From NCBI GenBank assembly GCA_045585875.1, contig JAZMZH010000125.1, forward strand, positions 1 to 16,405: a stretch of DNA of 16,405 bases, given 5' to 3'. A model generated the notes under the pieces. The model had not been told where the DNA came from. It did no database searches and saw nothing but the letters and a program-made list of their open reading frames with translations. Shown here piece after piece: positions 1 to 6,015 of this stretch (its first letter is position 1; each line of letters starts with the position of its first letter). The position numbers were made by a program, and so were the translations under genes. The DNA comes from JAVBQJ01 sp045585875 (GTDB lineage Bacteria; Verrucomicrobiota; Lentisphaeria; Victivallales; Victivallaceae).

Positions 1-1
1 G

Positions 2-595
2 CTGCTGGGCTTTATCGGCATGTGCGCGGTGTTTTTTCTGCGCGGGAGCGACAACTTTTCCGGAGAGCAGAGCTCCTTTCTGATCGGCGATCTGATGGCC
101 GTGGCGGCGGGAATCTGCTGGTCGGCGTTTACGGTGCTGGGCAGACGGGCGGTCCAATGCTTCGGGCCGCATGTGATCATGTGCGGTGCGTTTCTCTTCG
201 GAGCGCTGTCCCTGATCCCGGTCATGGGGATGGCGGGCAGCCGGATTACGCCGGTGATCCCTCTCCGCGGCTGGATGATGATCCTGTATATCGGGATCAT
301 TTCCAACGCGCTGGCGAATGTCTGCTGGTATGCGGCGCTGAAATTTCTCAAGCCGGGCGAACTCGGCGCGTTCGGCTATGTGAGCATCCTGCTGACGGTC
401 CTGCTGGCCTTCTGCTTCCTCGGAGAAAAAATCACCCTGCCGTTTCTGCTCTGTCTGGCAATGATCCTGCTCGGCACCTGCATGATGCTGAAAATTTCCC
501 CGTCGGCGGTCCGCCGTCCGGATCGCAGGAAAAAACCATGGGGCTTCGCATATCGGCGGCGCAGCCCCGGAGAGCGTCATAAATTTTCGGCCTGA
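2..595 (+). CDS. EamA/DMT-family membrane transporter, 3' part (5' end outside window)
   Basis: The frame is open from the left edge, so only the C-terminal part of a permease is present and its start lies upstream. About six hydrophobic segments are visible, interspersed with short Arg/Lys loops. They cover the first 13 residues and then roughly residues 30-48, 58-75, 90-110, 118-138 and 140-160. The pattern SALANVCWYAALKFLKPG followed by GAFGYVSILLTVLLAF is typical of the second EamA repeat in ten-helix drug/metabolite transporters. Family members move small metabolites across the inner membrane, and the substrate cannot be predicted. The tail after the last helix is long and basic (about 30 residues) and ends in TGA. 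The M55 peptidase gene starts 34 bp downstream with its own strong ribosome binding site, so the two may be co-transcribed. Confidence 0.8.
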   Translation: MLGFIGMCAVFFLRGSDNFSGEQSSFLIGDLMAVAAGICWSAFTVLGRRAVQCFGPHVIMCGAFLFGALSLIPVMGMAGSRITPVIPLRGWMMILYIGIISNALANVCWYAALKFLKPGELGAFGYVSILLTVLLAFCFLGEKITLPFLLCLAMILLGTCMMLKISPSAVRRPDRRKKPWGFAYRRRSPGERHKFSA

Positions 596-629
596 CCCCG
601 GAATTCCGATTTTCAAAGGAGGCAACACG

Positions 630-1487
630 ATGAAACTCATGGTCATGACAGATATCGAGGGCGTCTGCGGCGTCAACGGGAAGCCGGACGGCGCCGGCGG
701 CAACCAGATCCTGAATCTCCCCGCCGCCTGCCAGGCTCTCGCCGATGAGGTGAATGCCGTCGTCGAGGGGGCCGCGGCGGGCGGCGCGGACGAGATTCTC
801 GTCTGGGACGGGCACGGGAACAGCGATTCCCTCGAGGCCGCCCGGCTGAAGGCCCCGGCCAAACTGGGCATGATCGGCGGACCGCTCCATCCCGTCTGCC
901 ATTGCGATGCCGGTTTCGACGCCGCCATCCAGATCGGAGCCCATGCGATGCAGGGCGTCGGGGACGGCTTCCTCTGCCATACGTTCAACTCCCATCAGAT
1001 CGTCGCCATGACCATGAACGGGAAACCCGTCGGCGAGATCGGCATACAGGCGGCGATCGCCGCGTATTTCGGCGTCCCCACCATCCTGGTGTCGGGGGAC
1101 GCGGCCGCCTGCCGCGAGGCCAAGGCCCTGATGCCGGAGGTGTTCACCGTTGCCACCAAGACGGGGCTGTCGCGATACACCGTCATAAACCGGCATCCGG
1201 CGGATGTCCTGGAGGAGCTTCGCAGGACGGCCGAAAAGGCGGTCCGGGCTCTCGGAGATTTTCCGGCGCCGTCTGCGCCGGGAGCGTGCGTGCTGCGGCT
1301 CGATCTCATGGCCGAAAACGCCGCCGCCGACTACGAGATGCGCGGCTGGGAACGGGTCGGAGGGAACTCCGTCCAGACGCGGGGGGAGGACGTGATCGAC
1401 GTCTTCGCCCAATTCTGCGGATGGGCGGCGGGCGTCCATAACAGGCGATACGGCATCACTCCACGGCGGCGGGGCATACAGGGATGA
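630..1487 (+). CDS. M55-family D-aminopeptidase (DppA-like)
   Basis: A 285-residue protein, near the family's usual length. It matches the M55 zinc peptidases typified by Bacillus DppA, which release N-terminal D-amino acids such as D-Ala from short peptides in the cytoplasm. The N-terminus MKLMVMTDIEGVCGV carries the paired metal ligands Asp8 and Glu10. The motif WDGHG gives His62, GAHAM gives His105, CHTFNS places His117 in the active-site region, and GEIGI gives Glu136. These line up in order with the DppA zinc ligands and catalytic region (family knowledge). The start is set by AAAGGAGG at 615-622, seven bases before the ATG. There is no signal peptide. Its neighbour is a DMT permease, which suggests, without proving, uptake and salvage of D-amino-acid peptides from wall turnover. 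The C-terminus is Arg-rich (RRYGITPRRRGIQG). Confidence 0.87.
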   Translation: MKLMVMTDIEGVCGVNGKPDGAGGNQILNLPAACQALADEVNAVVEGAAAGGADEILVWDGHGNSDSLEAARLKAPAKLGMIGGPLHPVCHCDAGFDAAIQIGAHAMQGVGDGFLCHTFNSHQIVAMTMNGKPVGEIGIQAAIAAYFGVPTILVSGDAAACREAKALMPEVFTVATKTGLSRYTVINRHPADVLEELRRTAEKAVRALGDFPAPSAPGACVLRLDLMAENAAADYEMRGWERVGGNSVQTRGEDVIDVFAQFCGWAAGVHNRRYGITPRRRGIQG

Positions 1488-1532
1488 TCGCCGCTTTTTC
1501 GGTTATTTTTTCAATATTCCGGGCCGATCCGC

Positions 1533-1560
1533 TTGCAAATTCCCATATCGGTGATATATT
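1533..1560 (+). promoter_or_regulatory. Sigma-70-type promoter of rpmE
   Basis: TTGCAA at 1533-1538 and TATATT at 1555-1560 are separated by 16 bp, in an AT-richer stretch between the peptidase and rpmE. Transcription would start near 1567 and give a leader of about 50 nt. The same box pair with the same spacing lies upstream of the pseudouridine synthase gene. Confidence 0.6.
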
Positions 1561-1615
1561 GTTGGATAATTGAATGAGATTGAACGGTAAAATTGAAATA
1601 TTGAGGAAGTTTCGA

Positions 1616-1813
1616 ATGAAAAGCGACATCCATCCCAAGTACGGCGACGCCACCGTGACCTGCGCCTGCGGCGAAGTCTGGCACATCAAGAGTACCCGCC
1701 CCGATTTCAAGGTCGGCATCTGCGCGAAATGCCATCCTTTCTTCACCGGCCGTCAGAAGTTCGTCGATACCGCCGGCCGCATCGACAAATTCAACAAGCG
1801 TTACGCCAAGTAA
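1616..1813 (+). CDS. rpmE: 50S ribosomal protein L31 (zinc-binding C+ form)
   Basis: A 65-residue large-subunit ribosomal protein, beginning MKSDIHPKYGDATVTCACGE. The family signature is clear: an IHP.Y start, then Cys16 and Cys18, then Cys36 and Cys39 in ICAKCHPFFTG, then the GR..KF conserved tail ending FNKRYAK. The four cysteines mark the zinc-binding form of L31, in contrast to the cysteine-free paralogue that replaces it under zinc starvation in many bacteria. The start at 1616 is preferred over an in-frame ATG at 1574. GAGGAAG lies at 1603-1609 before it, and the protein from this point matches the family N-terminus. It has its own upstream promoter and is followed by two hairpins, the second with a T-run, before prfA. 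Confidence 0.95.
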   Translation: MKSDIHPKYGDATVTCACGEVWHIKSTRPDFKVGICAKCHPFFTGRQKFVDTAGRIDKFNKRYAK

Positions 1814-1841
1814 GTCCTTACGGCATAACTCTTTGAAAAAC

Positions 1842-1860
1842 TTCCCGGTAATGCCGGGAG
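1842..1860 (+). promoter_or_regulatory. First hairpin of an rpmE-prfA tandem stem-loop
   Basis: The stem pairs 1842-1848 with 1854-1860 (core CCCGG/CCGGG, with a G-U pair at the base) around a five-base loop. It has no T-run. Its 3' arm, GCCGGG at 1853-1858, is also fully complementary to CCCGGC at 1867-1872, the 5' arm of the next hairpin. The two structures are therefore mutually exclusive alternatives. Confidence 0.45.
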
Positions 1861-1866
1861 ACGAAG

Positions 1867-1888
1867 CCCGGCGTCGCGCCGGGTTTTT
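1867..1888 (+). terminator. Intrinsic terminator between rpmE and prfA
   Basis: A 7-bp GC stem (CCCGGCG at 1867-1873, CGCCGGG at 1877-1883) with a three-base loop is followed directly by five T residues at 1884-1888. This is a textbook rho-independent shape. It ends only 17 bp before the prfA ATG, which leaves no room for a separate downstream promoter. prfA must therefore depend on read-through or antitermination. Confidence 0.75.
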
Positions 1889-1905
1889 CATTTCGGGACA
1901 CGGTC

Positions 1906-2994
1906 ATGAAACCAAGTGACATCGAAGTTTACGTCGAGGATCTCCGCGCCAGAGCATCCGAGCTCTCCGCCCGCCTCTCCGATCCGGCCATCTATTCCAA
2001 CGGCGCGGAATTGCGCAAAGTTTCGCGGGAACACCGCAAACTGGAGGGGCTTTTCGCGGACTTCGACGACTGGAAGCACTCCCTCGCGCAGCTTGAAGAC
2101 GCCGAAAAAATGGCTTCCGGCGAGAGCGACGCCGAACTCCGGGAGCTGGCCGAGGCCGAGGCCGGAGAGTTGCGGACGAAGTGCGCCGGGCTTGAGCAGA
2201 AACTTCAGATCGCGCTGATCCCGCCGGACCCGAACGACGATAAAAACATCATCGTCGAGATCCATCCCGCCGCCGGAGGCGAGGAATCGGCGCTCTTCGC
2301 CGGAGAACTTTACCGCCTCTACTCCCGGTACGCGGAGAAGCGCGGCTGGAAGCAGGAGGTGCTGGACCTCTCCAATTCCGATCTCGGCGGGCTGAAATTC
2401 GTGGCCTTTTCCCTCTCCGGGGACGAAGTCTACTCCGACATGAAGTTCGAGGCCGGAGTGCACCGGGTCCAGCGGGTGCCCGCCACCGAGGCCTCCGGAC
2501 GCATCCACACCTCCACCGTCACCGTGGCGGTGATGCCGGAGGCGGACGAGGTGGAAATCGATGTGAAAAATGAGGACCTGCGCTTCGACGTCTTCCGCAG
2601 CTCCGGTCCCGGCGGCCAGTGCGTGAACACCACCGACAGCGCGGTGCGCGTGACCCACATCCCCACCGGCATCTCCGTGGCCAGCCAGCAGGAGAAATCC
2701 CAGCACCGCAATAAGGAGATCGCTCTGCGCATCCTCTTCGCCAGACTGCTGGAGATCAAACAGCGGGAGCAGAGCGCTTCGCTGGCCGCGGACAAACGCT
2801 CCCAGGTGGGCACAGGAGACCGTTCCGAACGCATCCGCACCTACAACTTCCCGCAAAACCGGGTCACCGACCATCGCTTCAACATCAGCAGTTTCGACCT
2901 GCCCAAAATCATGGAGGGAGAGCTGGATCTGGTGCTGGAGCCCATAAAACTCATCGTCTGCGAGCAGGCGCTGGCCAATCTGCGCATTAAGTAA
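1906..2994 (+). CDS. prfA: Peptide chain release factor 1
   Basis: A 362-residue class I release factor, the normal length for RF1. It acts in the cytoplasm on the ribosome, recognising UAA and UAG and triggering peptidyl-tRNA hydrolysis. The codon-recognition tripeptide is Pro192-Ala193-Thr194 in VQRVPATEASGRIHTS. This is the RF1 PxT motif and not the SPF of RF2. The catalytic GGQ is at 236-238 in SSGPGGQCVNTTDSAVR. The N-terminal helical domain covers roughly residues 1-105. HRNKEIALRIL and the C-terminal helices complete the protein. The start codon has only a weak GGGA upstream, at 1895-1898. The gene sits just behind a T-run terminator with a competing hairpin, so its expression may be throttled. 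A co-located prmC methyltransferase gene, common next to prfA elsewhere, is absent here. Confidence 0.97.
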   Translation: MKPSDIEVYVEDLRARASELSARLSDPAIYSNGAELRKVSREHRKLEGLFADFDDWKHSLAQLEDAEKMASGESDAELRELAEAEAGELRTKCAGLEQKLQIALIPPDPNDDKNIIVEIHPAAGGEESALFAGELYRLYSRYAEKRGWKQEVLDLSNSDLGGLKFVAFSLSGDEVYSDMKFEAGVHRVQRVPATEASGRIHTSTVTVAVMPEADEVEIDVKNEDLRFDVFRSSGPGGQCVNTTDSAVRVTHIPTGISVASQQEKSQHRNKEIALRILFARLLEIKQREQSASLAADKRSQVGTGDRSERIRTYNFPQNRVTDHRFNISSFDLPKIMEGELDLVLEPIKLIVCEQALANLRIK

Positions 2995-3002
2995 CACCCT
3001 TC

Positions 3003-3035
3003 AACCCGCGGGTCCGCAGTCCGCCCGCCCGGGTT
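3003..3035. terminator. Imperfect inverted repeat between convergent prfA and pseudouridine synthase genes
   Basis: AACCCG at 3003-3008 pairs with CGGGTT at 3030-3035, and the inner arms CGGG (3009-3012) and CCCG (3024-3027) can extend the stem with a bulge. It lies exactly between two convergent stop codons, where a shared terminator is expected. The T-run is only three bases on either side, so its strength is uncertain. Confidence 0.3.
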
Positions 3036-3812
3036 TCACTCCCCGTCCCGGAGGCCGGGACCGGCGCCCTCCACTTCATCGGGGGTGAGAAACCGCCACT
3101 CTCCCTCGGGCAGATCCCCCAGCTCCACCTTGCCGTGCCGCACCCGGGTGAGACGTTTAACCCGGCTGCCCGCCGCCGCCACCATGCGGCGGATCTCCCG
3201 CTTGCGCCCCTCCCCGAGGGTGAAGCTGTACTGCCCGGGGCCGGTGCGGCGGACTTCGAGAGCCCGCAGCGTTTCCCCCGAATCCACGATCCCGCGCCGG
3301 AAACTCTCCAGCGCCGCCTCCGGAAGGTCGCGGTCCGTGGTCACCGCATAACTCTTGGTGACGCCGAAGGAGGGATGGGTCATCCGGTGGATGAAGGCGC
3401 CGTCGTTGGAAAAGATCAGCAGTCCGTCGCTGTCCCGGTCCAGCCGCCCGGCGGATACGAGTTTGACCTCCCGGGAGAGTCCGATGAGTTCCACCGCCAG
3501 CTTCTCCGCGTGGGGATCGTCGTTGCTGGAGACATATCCCCGGGGTTTGTTGAGCGCGATGTAATACCGGACCGTGTCCGGCGGGACTTCCCTGCCGGAA
3601 ACCTCCACCCGATCCGCGGGAGTCACCATCATCCCGGGCTCAAGCGCCGCCGCGCCGTTGACGGTGACGAGCCCGGACTTCACCGCTTCCGCGGCCCGGC
3701 GGCGGCTCATGAGCCCGGAGGCGGAGATCCGCACCGCCAGCCGGAGCGCGGCCCCGGAAGCGGAATTGCAGGAGTTTCCCGCGGAAACGGTTTGTTTTTT
3801 CGCTGTTGACAT
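3036..3812 (-). CDS. RsuA/RluB/E/F-family rRNA pseudouridine synthase
   Basis: A 258-residue enzyme that isomerises a specific uridine in ribosomal RNA to pseudouridine in the cytoplasm. An S4 RNA-binding domain spans about residues 24-75 (RISASGLMSRRRAAEAVKSG, then VTVNG). The catalytic domain has the family signature GRLDRDSDGLLIFSNDG with nucleophile Asp125. It is followed by the KSYAV and EGRKREIRRM motifs. The S4 plus GRLDxDSxGL arrangement places it in the RsuA group, probably RluB-like (23S). Short-loop members of this group are hard to separate without alignment, so I give no symbol. The first 23 residues are a polar extension. The ATG at 3812 lacks a Shine-Dalgarno sequence, and a strong promoter -10 box ends eight bases before it, suggesting a leaderless mRNA. 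It is convergent with prfA and divergent from rsmI. Confidence 0.9.
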   Translation of the reverse strand: MSTAKKQTVSAGNSCNSASGAALRLAVRISASGLMSRRRAAEAVKSGLVTVNGAAALEPGMMVTPADRVEVSGREVPPDTVRYYIALNKPRGYVSSNDDPHAEKLAVELIGLSREVKLVSAGRLDRDSDGLLIFSNDGAFIHRMTHPSFGVTKSYAVTTDRDLPEAALESFRRGIVDSGETLRALEVRRTGPGQYSFTLGEGRKREIRRMVAAAGSRVKRLTRVRHGKVELGDLPEGEWRFLTPDEVEGAGPGLRDGE

Positions 3813-3820
3813 GGTATCTT

Positions 3821-3848
3821 AATATAGTGCGATTTTCCGCCCTTGCAA
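3821..3848 (-). promoter_or_regulatory. Promoter of the pseudouridine synthase gene (leaderless type)
   Basis: On the minus strand, TTGCAA (3848-3843), a 16-bp spacer and TATATT (3826-3821) form a good sigma-70 promoter. Eight bases separate the -10 box from the ATG at 3812, so the predicted transcript start falls at or within a base or two of the start codon. Box sequences and spacing are identical to the rpmE promoter. Confidence 0.6.
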
Positions 3849-3876
3849 ACCGCACGGAGAAAAAAGGAGAGAGCTC

Positions 3877-4617
3877 ATGACCGAACCGGGTTTGTACATC
3901 GTCGCCACCCCCATCGGAAATCTGGAGGACATCACCCTCCGGGCGATCCGGGTGCTCAGGGATGCCGACGTCATCGCCGCCGAGGACACCCGCCGGACCC
4001 GGGCGCTGCTCTCCGCGCTGGAAATCCCGACGCCGGAGATGATGAGCCTCCACGCCTACAACGAACACGGCCGATGCGCCCGGGTGCTGGACCGGGTGGA
4101 AGCGGGCCTGGTGGTGGCGGCGGTGAGCGACGCCGGGACGCCCGCCATCGCCGATCCGGGTTTTCTCCTGGTCCGGGAGGCGCTCGCCCGGGGCATCGCA
4201 CCGGTCACGGTGCCGGGGGTTTCGGCGCTGACCTTTGCGGCGGCGGCGGCCGGGATCCCGGTGGACGAATTCGTGTTCGCCGGATTTCCGCCGGTCAAAT
4301 CCGGCAAAAGGCAGAAATATTTCGCCCGGCATCTGGCCTGCGGGGAGAGCGTATTCTTTTACGAATCGCCGCACCGGGTGGCGAAAACCCTCGGAGAACT
4401 GCGGGACGCCGGAGGCGGCGGCCGCCGCTGCGCCGTCATCCGGGAAGCCACCAAACTTCACGAGGAGATTCTGCGCGGCACGGTGGCGGAGATGGCGGAG
4501 AAATTCTCCGGAGACGCCGTCGTCCGGGGCGAATTCGTGATCGCCGTCGCCAAAGAATCGGCCAGAGAATCCAAAGAAACCGGCGATAAGGCGGATTTCG
4601 ATTTGCAAAACCGCTGA
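3877..4617 (+). CDS. rsmI: 16S rRNA (cytidine-1402-2'-O)-methyltransferase
   Basis: A 246-residue SAM-dependent tetrapyrrole-methylase-fold enzyme. It 2'-O-methylates C1402 in the decoding centre of 16S rRNA. The N-terminus GLYIVATPIGNLEDITLRA is the RsmI signature. It is followed by the AEDTRRTRALLS, LHAYNEH, VSDAGTPAIADPG (SAM site), VPGVSAL and FFYESPHRV motifs, all diagnostic of the family. AAGGAG at 3864-3869 sets the start. E. coli RsmI has 286 residues. This one stops soon after RGEFVIAV, with a short charged tail in place of the usual C-terminal helical domain of about 40 residues. A Gly-rich insertion lies near residue 182. Its own promoter is unclear (TATAGT at 3823-3828 lacks a good -35). 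The promoter of the next gene overlaps its end. Confidence 0.95.
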   Translation: MTEPGLYIVATPIGNLEDITLRAIRVLRDADVIAAEDTRRTRALLSALEIPTPEMMSLHAYNEHGRCARVLDRVEAGLVVAAVSDAGTPAIADPGFLLVREALARGIAPVTVPGVSALTFAAAAAGIPVDEFVFAGFPPVKSGKRQKYFARHLACGESVFFYESPHRVAKTLGELRDAGGGGRRCAVIREATKLHEEILRGTVAEMAEKFSGDAVVRGEFVIAVAKESARESKETGDKADFDLQNR

Positions 4618-4631
4618 AGCGGATGTATAAT
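4603..4631 (+). promoter_or_regulatory. Near-consensus promoter of the receiver-domain gene
   Basis: TTGCAA at 4603-4608, a 17-bp spacer and TATAAT at 4626-4631 form a near-perfect sigma-70 promoter. The -35 box lies inside the last codons of rsmI. Transcription should start near 4638, leaving a leader of about 19 nt that holds GGGAGG at 4642-4647. Confidence 0.75.
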
Positions 4632-4656
4632 ACCCTCAAACGGGAGGCGGGAAACC

Positions 4657-5082
4657 ATGAGCGACATTGATTTGAAAAAAGCCGCGCCGGGCGGCGGAGA
4701 GACCATACTCATCGTCGACGATCAGGAAACCGTATGGGATTTCCTCATCGAGGGCCTTCAGGAGCTCGGGTACTCGGTCCTGCTGGCGGAAAACGGCATC
4801 GACGCGGTGGAAATCTATTCGGCCAACCCCAACTGCATCGATCTGGTGCTGCTGGACATGATCATGCCCCGGGCGGGAGGTCACACGACCTTCAACCGCA
4901 TCCGGGAGCTGGACCCAAACGCCAACATCCTGCTCTCAAGCGGCTTCGTAAGCGAGGCGGAGGTGGCCGACCTGCTGAAGTCCGGAGCCGCCGGTTTTCT
5001 CCCCAAGCCTCACCGGCTGGCCGACGTCGCCGCCGAGATCCGCCGGGTGCTGGACGCCAATCCCCGCCGCCGTCAGGAGTGA
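4657..5082 (+). CDS. Single-domain response regulator (CheY-like receiver)
   Basis: A 141-residue protein made of one receiver domain with no output domain. It should accept phosphate from a histidine kinase and signal by protein contact. The acidic pair Asp21-Asp22 in ILIVDDQ, the phospho-acceptor Asp67 in LVLLDMIMP, the switch Ser94/Ser95 in ILLSSGF and the conserved Lys117 in FLPKPHRL are all present, so it should be phosphorylatable. The style (LLSSGF..EAEVADLLKSGAAGFLPKPHRL) resembles the receiver modules attached to PAS-type hybrid kinases. GGGAGG at 4642-4647 supports the start. No kinase gene lies in the window, so it is an orphan here. A strong dedicated promoter inside the end of rsmI means it is not merely co-transcribed with rsmI. 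Confidence 0.9.
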   Translation: MSDIDLKKAAPGGGETILIVDDQETVWDFLIEGLQELGYSVLLAENGIDAVEIYSANPNCIDLVLLDMIMPRAGGHTTFNRIRELDPNANILLSSGFVSEAEVADLLKSGAAGFLPKPHRLADVAAEIRRVLDANPRRRQE

Positions 5083-5127
5083 ACATCCCGCCCGCGGCTG
5101 TCCCGCAGCGCTTAAAACACACGCCGG

Positions 5128-5156
5128 GAAGACACGGTGCCGCCCGCAGTGTCTTC
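5128..5156. terminator. Hairpin between convergent genes, overlapping a stop codon
   Basis: GAAGACAC at 5128-5135 and GTGTCTTC at 5149-5156 form a perfect 8-bp stem around a 13-base loop. It lies between the receiver gene (+) and the NodB-like gene (-) and overlaps the stop codon of the latter. A T-rich stretch (GTGTTTTAAG) follows on the minus strand but nothing comparable follows on the plus strand. It is best read as a terminator serving mainly the minus-strand gene. Confidence 0.4.
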
Positions 5157-5913
5157 AAACCAGTTCATTGAAATAAACCGACTCGAAGCCGTTGGCCCGC
5201 ATGACCTCGCAGGCGGCGAAAAGACCGTCAAAGTATTCCGGGATATAATTCTCATAATGCCGGTAGGCGTACTGTTCGTGGGAGCCGATCAGGATTTTCT
5301 GCTGTCCGGCGGCAATTTTTCCCTCCAGCGCGGCGCGAATGCCGGAAACATCCGCCTGAAACAGATTCAGAATGATGTCCACGGGAATTTCATACTGATC
5401 GAATTCCGGATTGAAGACCGCGGAATCGCCTTTCGGGACGGCGAAAAATTTCATCCCCCGTTCGCGCATGAATTTCCGCGCATCGGGCGCGGCGTCGAAA
5501 TAATGGAAGATCACCGGCCCGGTCAGCGATTTTTCCCCCGCGATCCGGACCATCTCCCGCCGCCATTGTCCGTAATGTTCGGCGATTTTCTCCGGATAAG
5601 CCCTGGAGTAGGGATATTCCGGAAATTCGCTCTCTCCGTGAAACGCGAAGCGGAGCCAATCCGAATTGCGTTCGAACTCCGCCCGGAAACGGTCGGGAAA
5701 CTGCGGCAGATCGAATGAGGGATGATGCCAGTTGCGCAAAAATGTGTTGAGCGTGAATTTCGTGCCGAAACGCTCATGCGCACGCTTCAGCCCCGCCAGA
5801 TAGAAATTGTCGAAAACCGATGCGAAGCCGTGCCGGAAAATGTCATCGAAAAAGAATATGTTGTCGTCGATGAAAAAATGGTACATCCGGCCGTCGGGAA
5901 TCTTTCGAACCAT
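5155..5913 (-). CDS. NodB-like (polysaccharide deacetylase-related) protein
   Basis: A 252-residue soluble protein without a signal peptide. It resembles a group of bacterial proteins with the glycoside hydrolase/deacetylase beta-alpha barrel. The N-terminal MYHFFIDDNIFFFDDI has the Asp16-Asp17 pair where NodB enzymes carry the TFDDG metal and catalytic aspartates. The segment SDWLRFAFHGESEFPEYPY (His92) is typical of this group. VIFHYFD (His137) marks a later barrel strand. The canonical HxxxH zinc motif is incomplete, so deacetylase activity is not assured. The start at 5913 is backed by AGAAGGAG a few bases upstream, and an internal Met at residue 10 is the alternative. It follows the esterase gene on the same strand by 102 bp, so both may process acylated sugars. 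The family call is from pattern memory and moderately sure. Confidence 0.55.
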   Translation of the reverse strand: MVRKIPDGRMYHFFIDDNIFFFDDIFRHGFASVFDNFYLAGLKRAHERFGTKFTLNTFLRNWHHPSFDLPQFPDRFRAEFERNSDWLRFAFHGESEFPEYPYSRAYPEKIAEHYGQWRREMVRIAGEKSLTGPVIFHYFDAAPDARKFMRERGMKFFAVPKGDSAVFNPEFDQYEIPVDIILNLFQADVSGIRAALEGKIAAGQQKILIGSHEQYAYRHYENYIPEYFDGLFAACEVMRANGFESVYFNELV

Positions 5914-6015
5914 CTTCGGATCTCCTTCTGTTCCGCTTTTTACCGTATCTTCCCAACGGATGGCCGCCCCGAAACCATGAGCAGACCGGCGTCAGCGCTT
6001 CCGTCAACGCCCCAT

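Noticed and set aside
432..1439. A 335-codon minus-strand frame opposite the peptidase
   Set aside because: It is the antisense shadow of the M55 gene, whose metal ligands and start are intact. The product is low complexity.
1574..1615. A longer rpmE start at 1574
   Set aside because: L31 proteins begin at the MK-DIHP region. GAGGAAG precedes 1616, and the 14 extra residues do not fit the family.
3806..3834. A perfect TTGACA on the plus strand upstream of rsmI
   Set aside because: No -10 hexamer lies 15-19 bp downstream (GCGATT at 17 bp is poor). The only TATA-like box is 11 bp away. It falls inside the start codon region of the pseudouridine synthase gene and is probably chance.
4415..4428. 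A 14-bp GC palindrome in rsmI
   Set aside because: It encodes the Gly-Gly-Gly-Gly-Arg-Arg run and is explained by GGC/CGC codon bias. It sits in mid-gene with no regulatory context.
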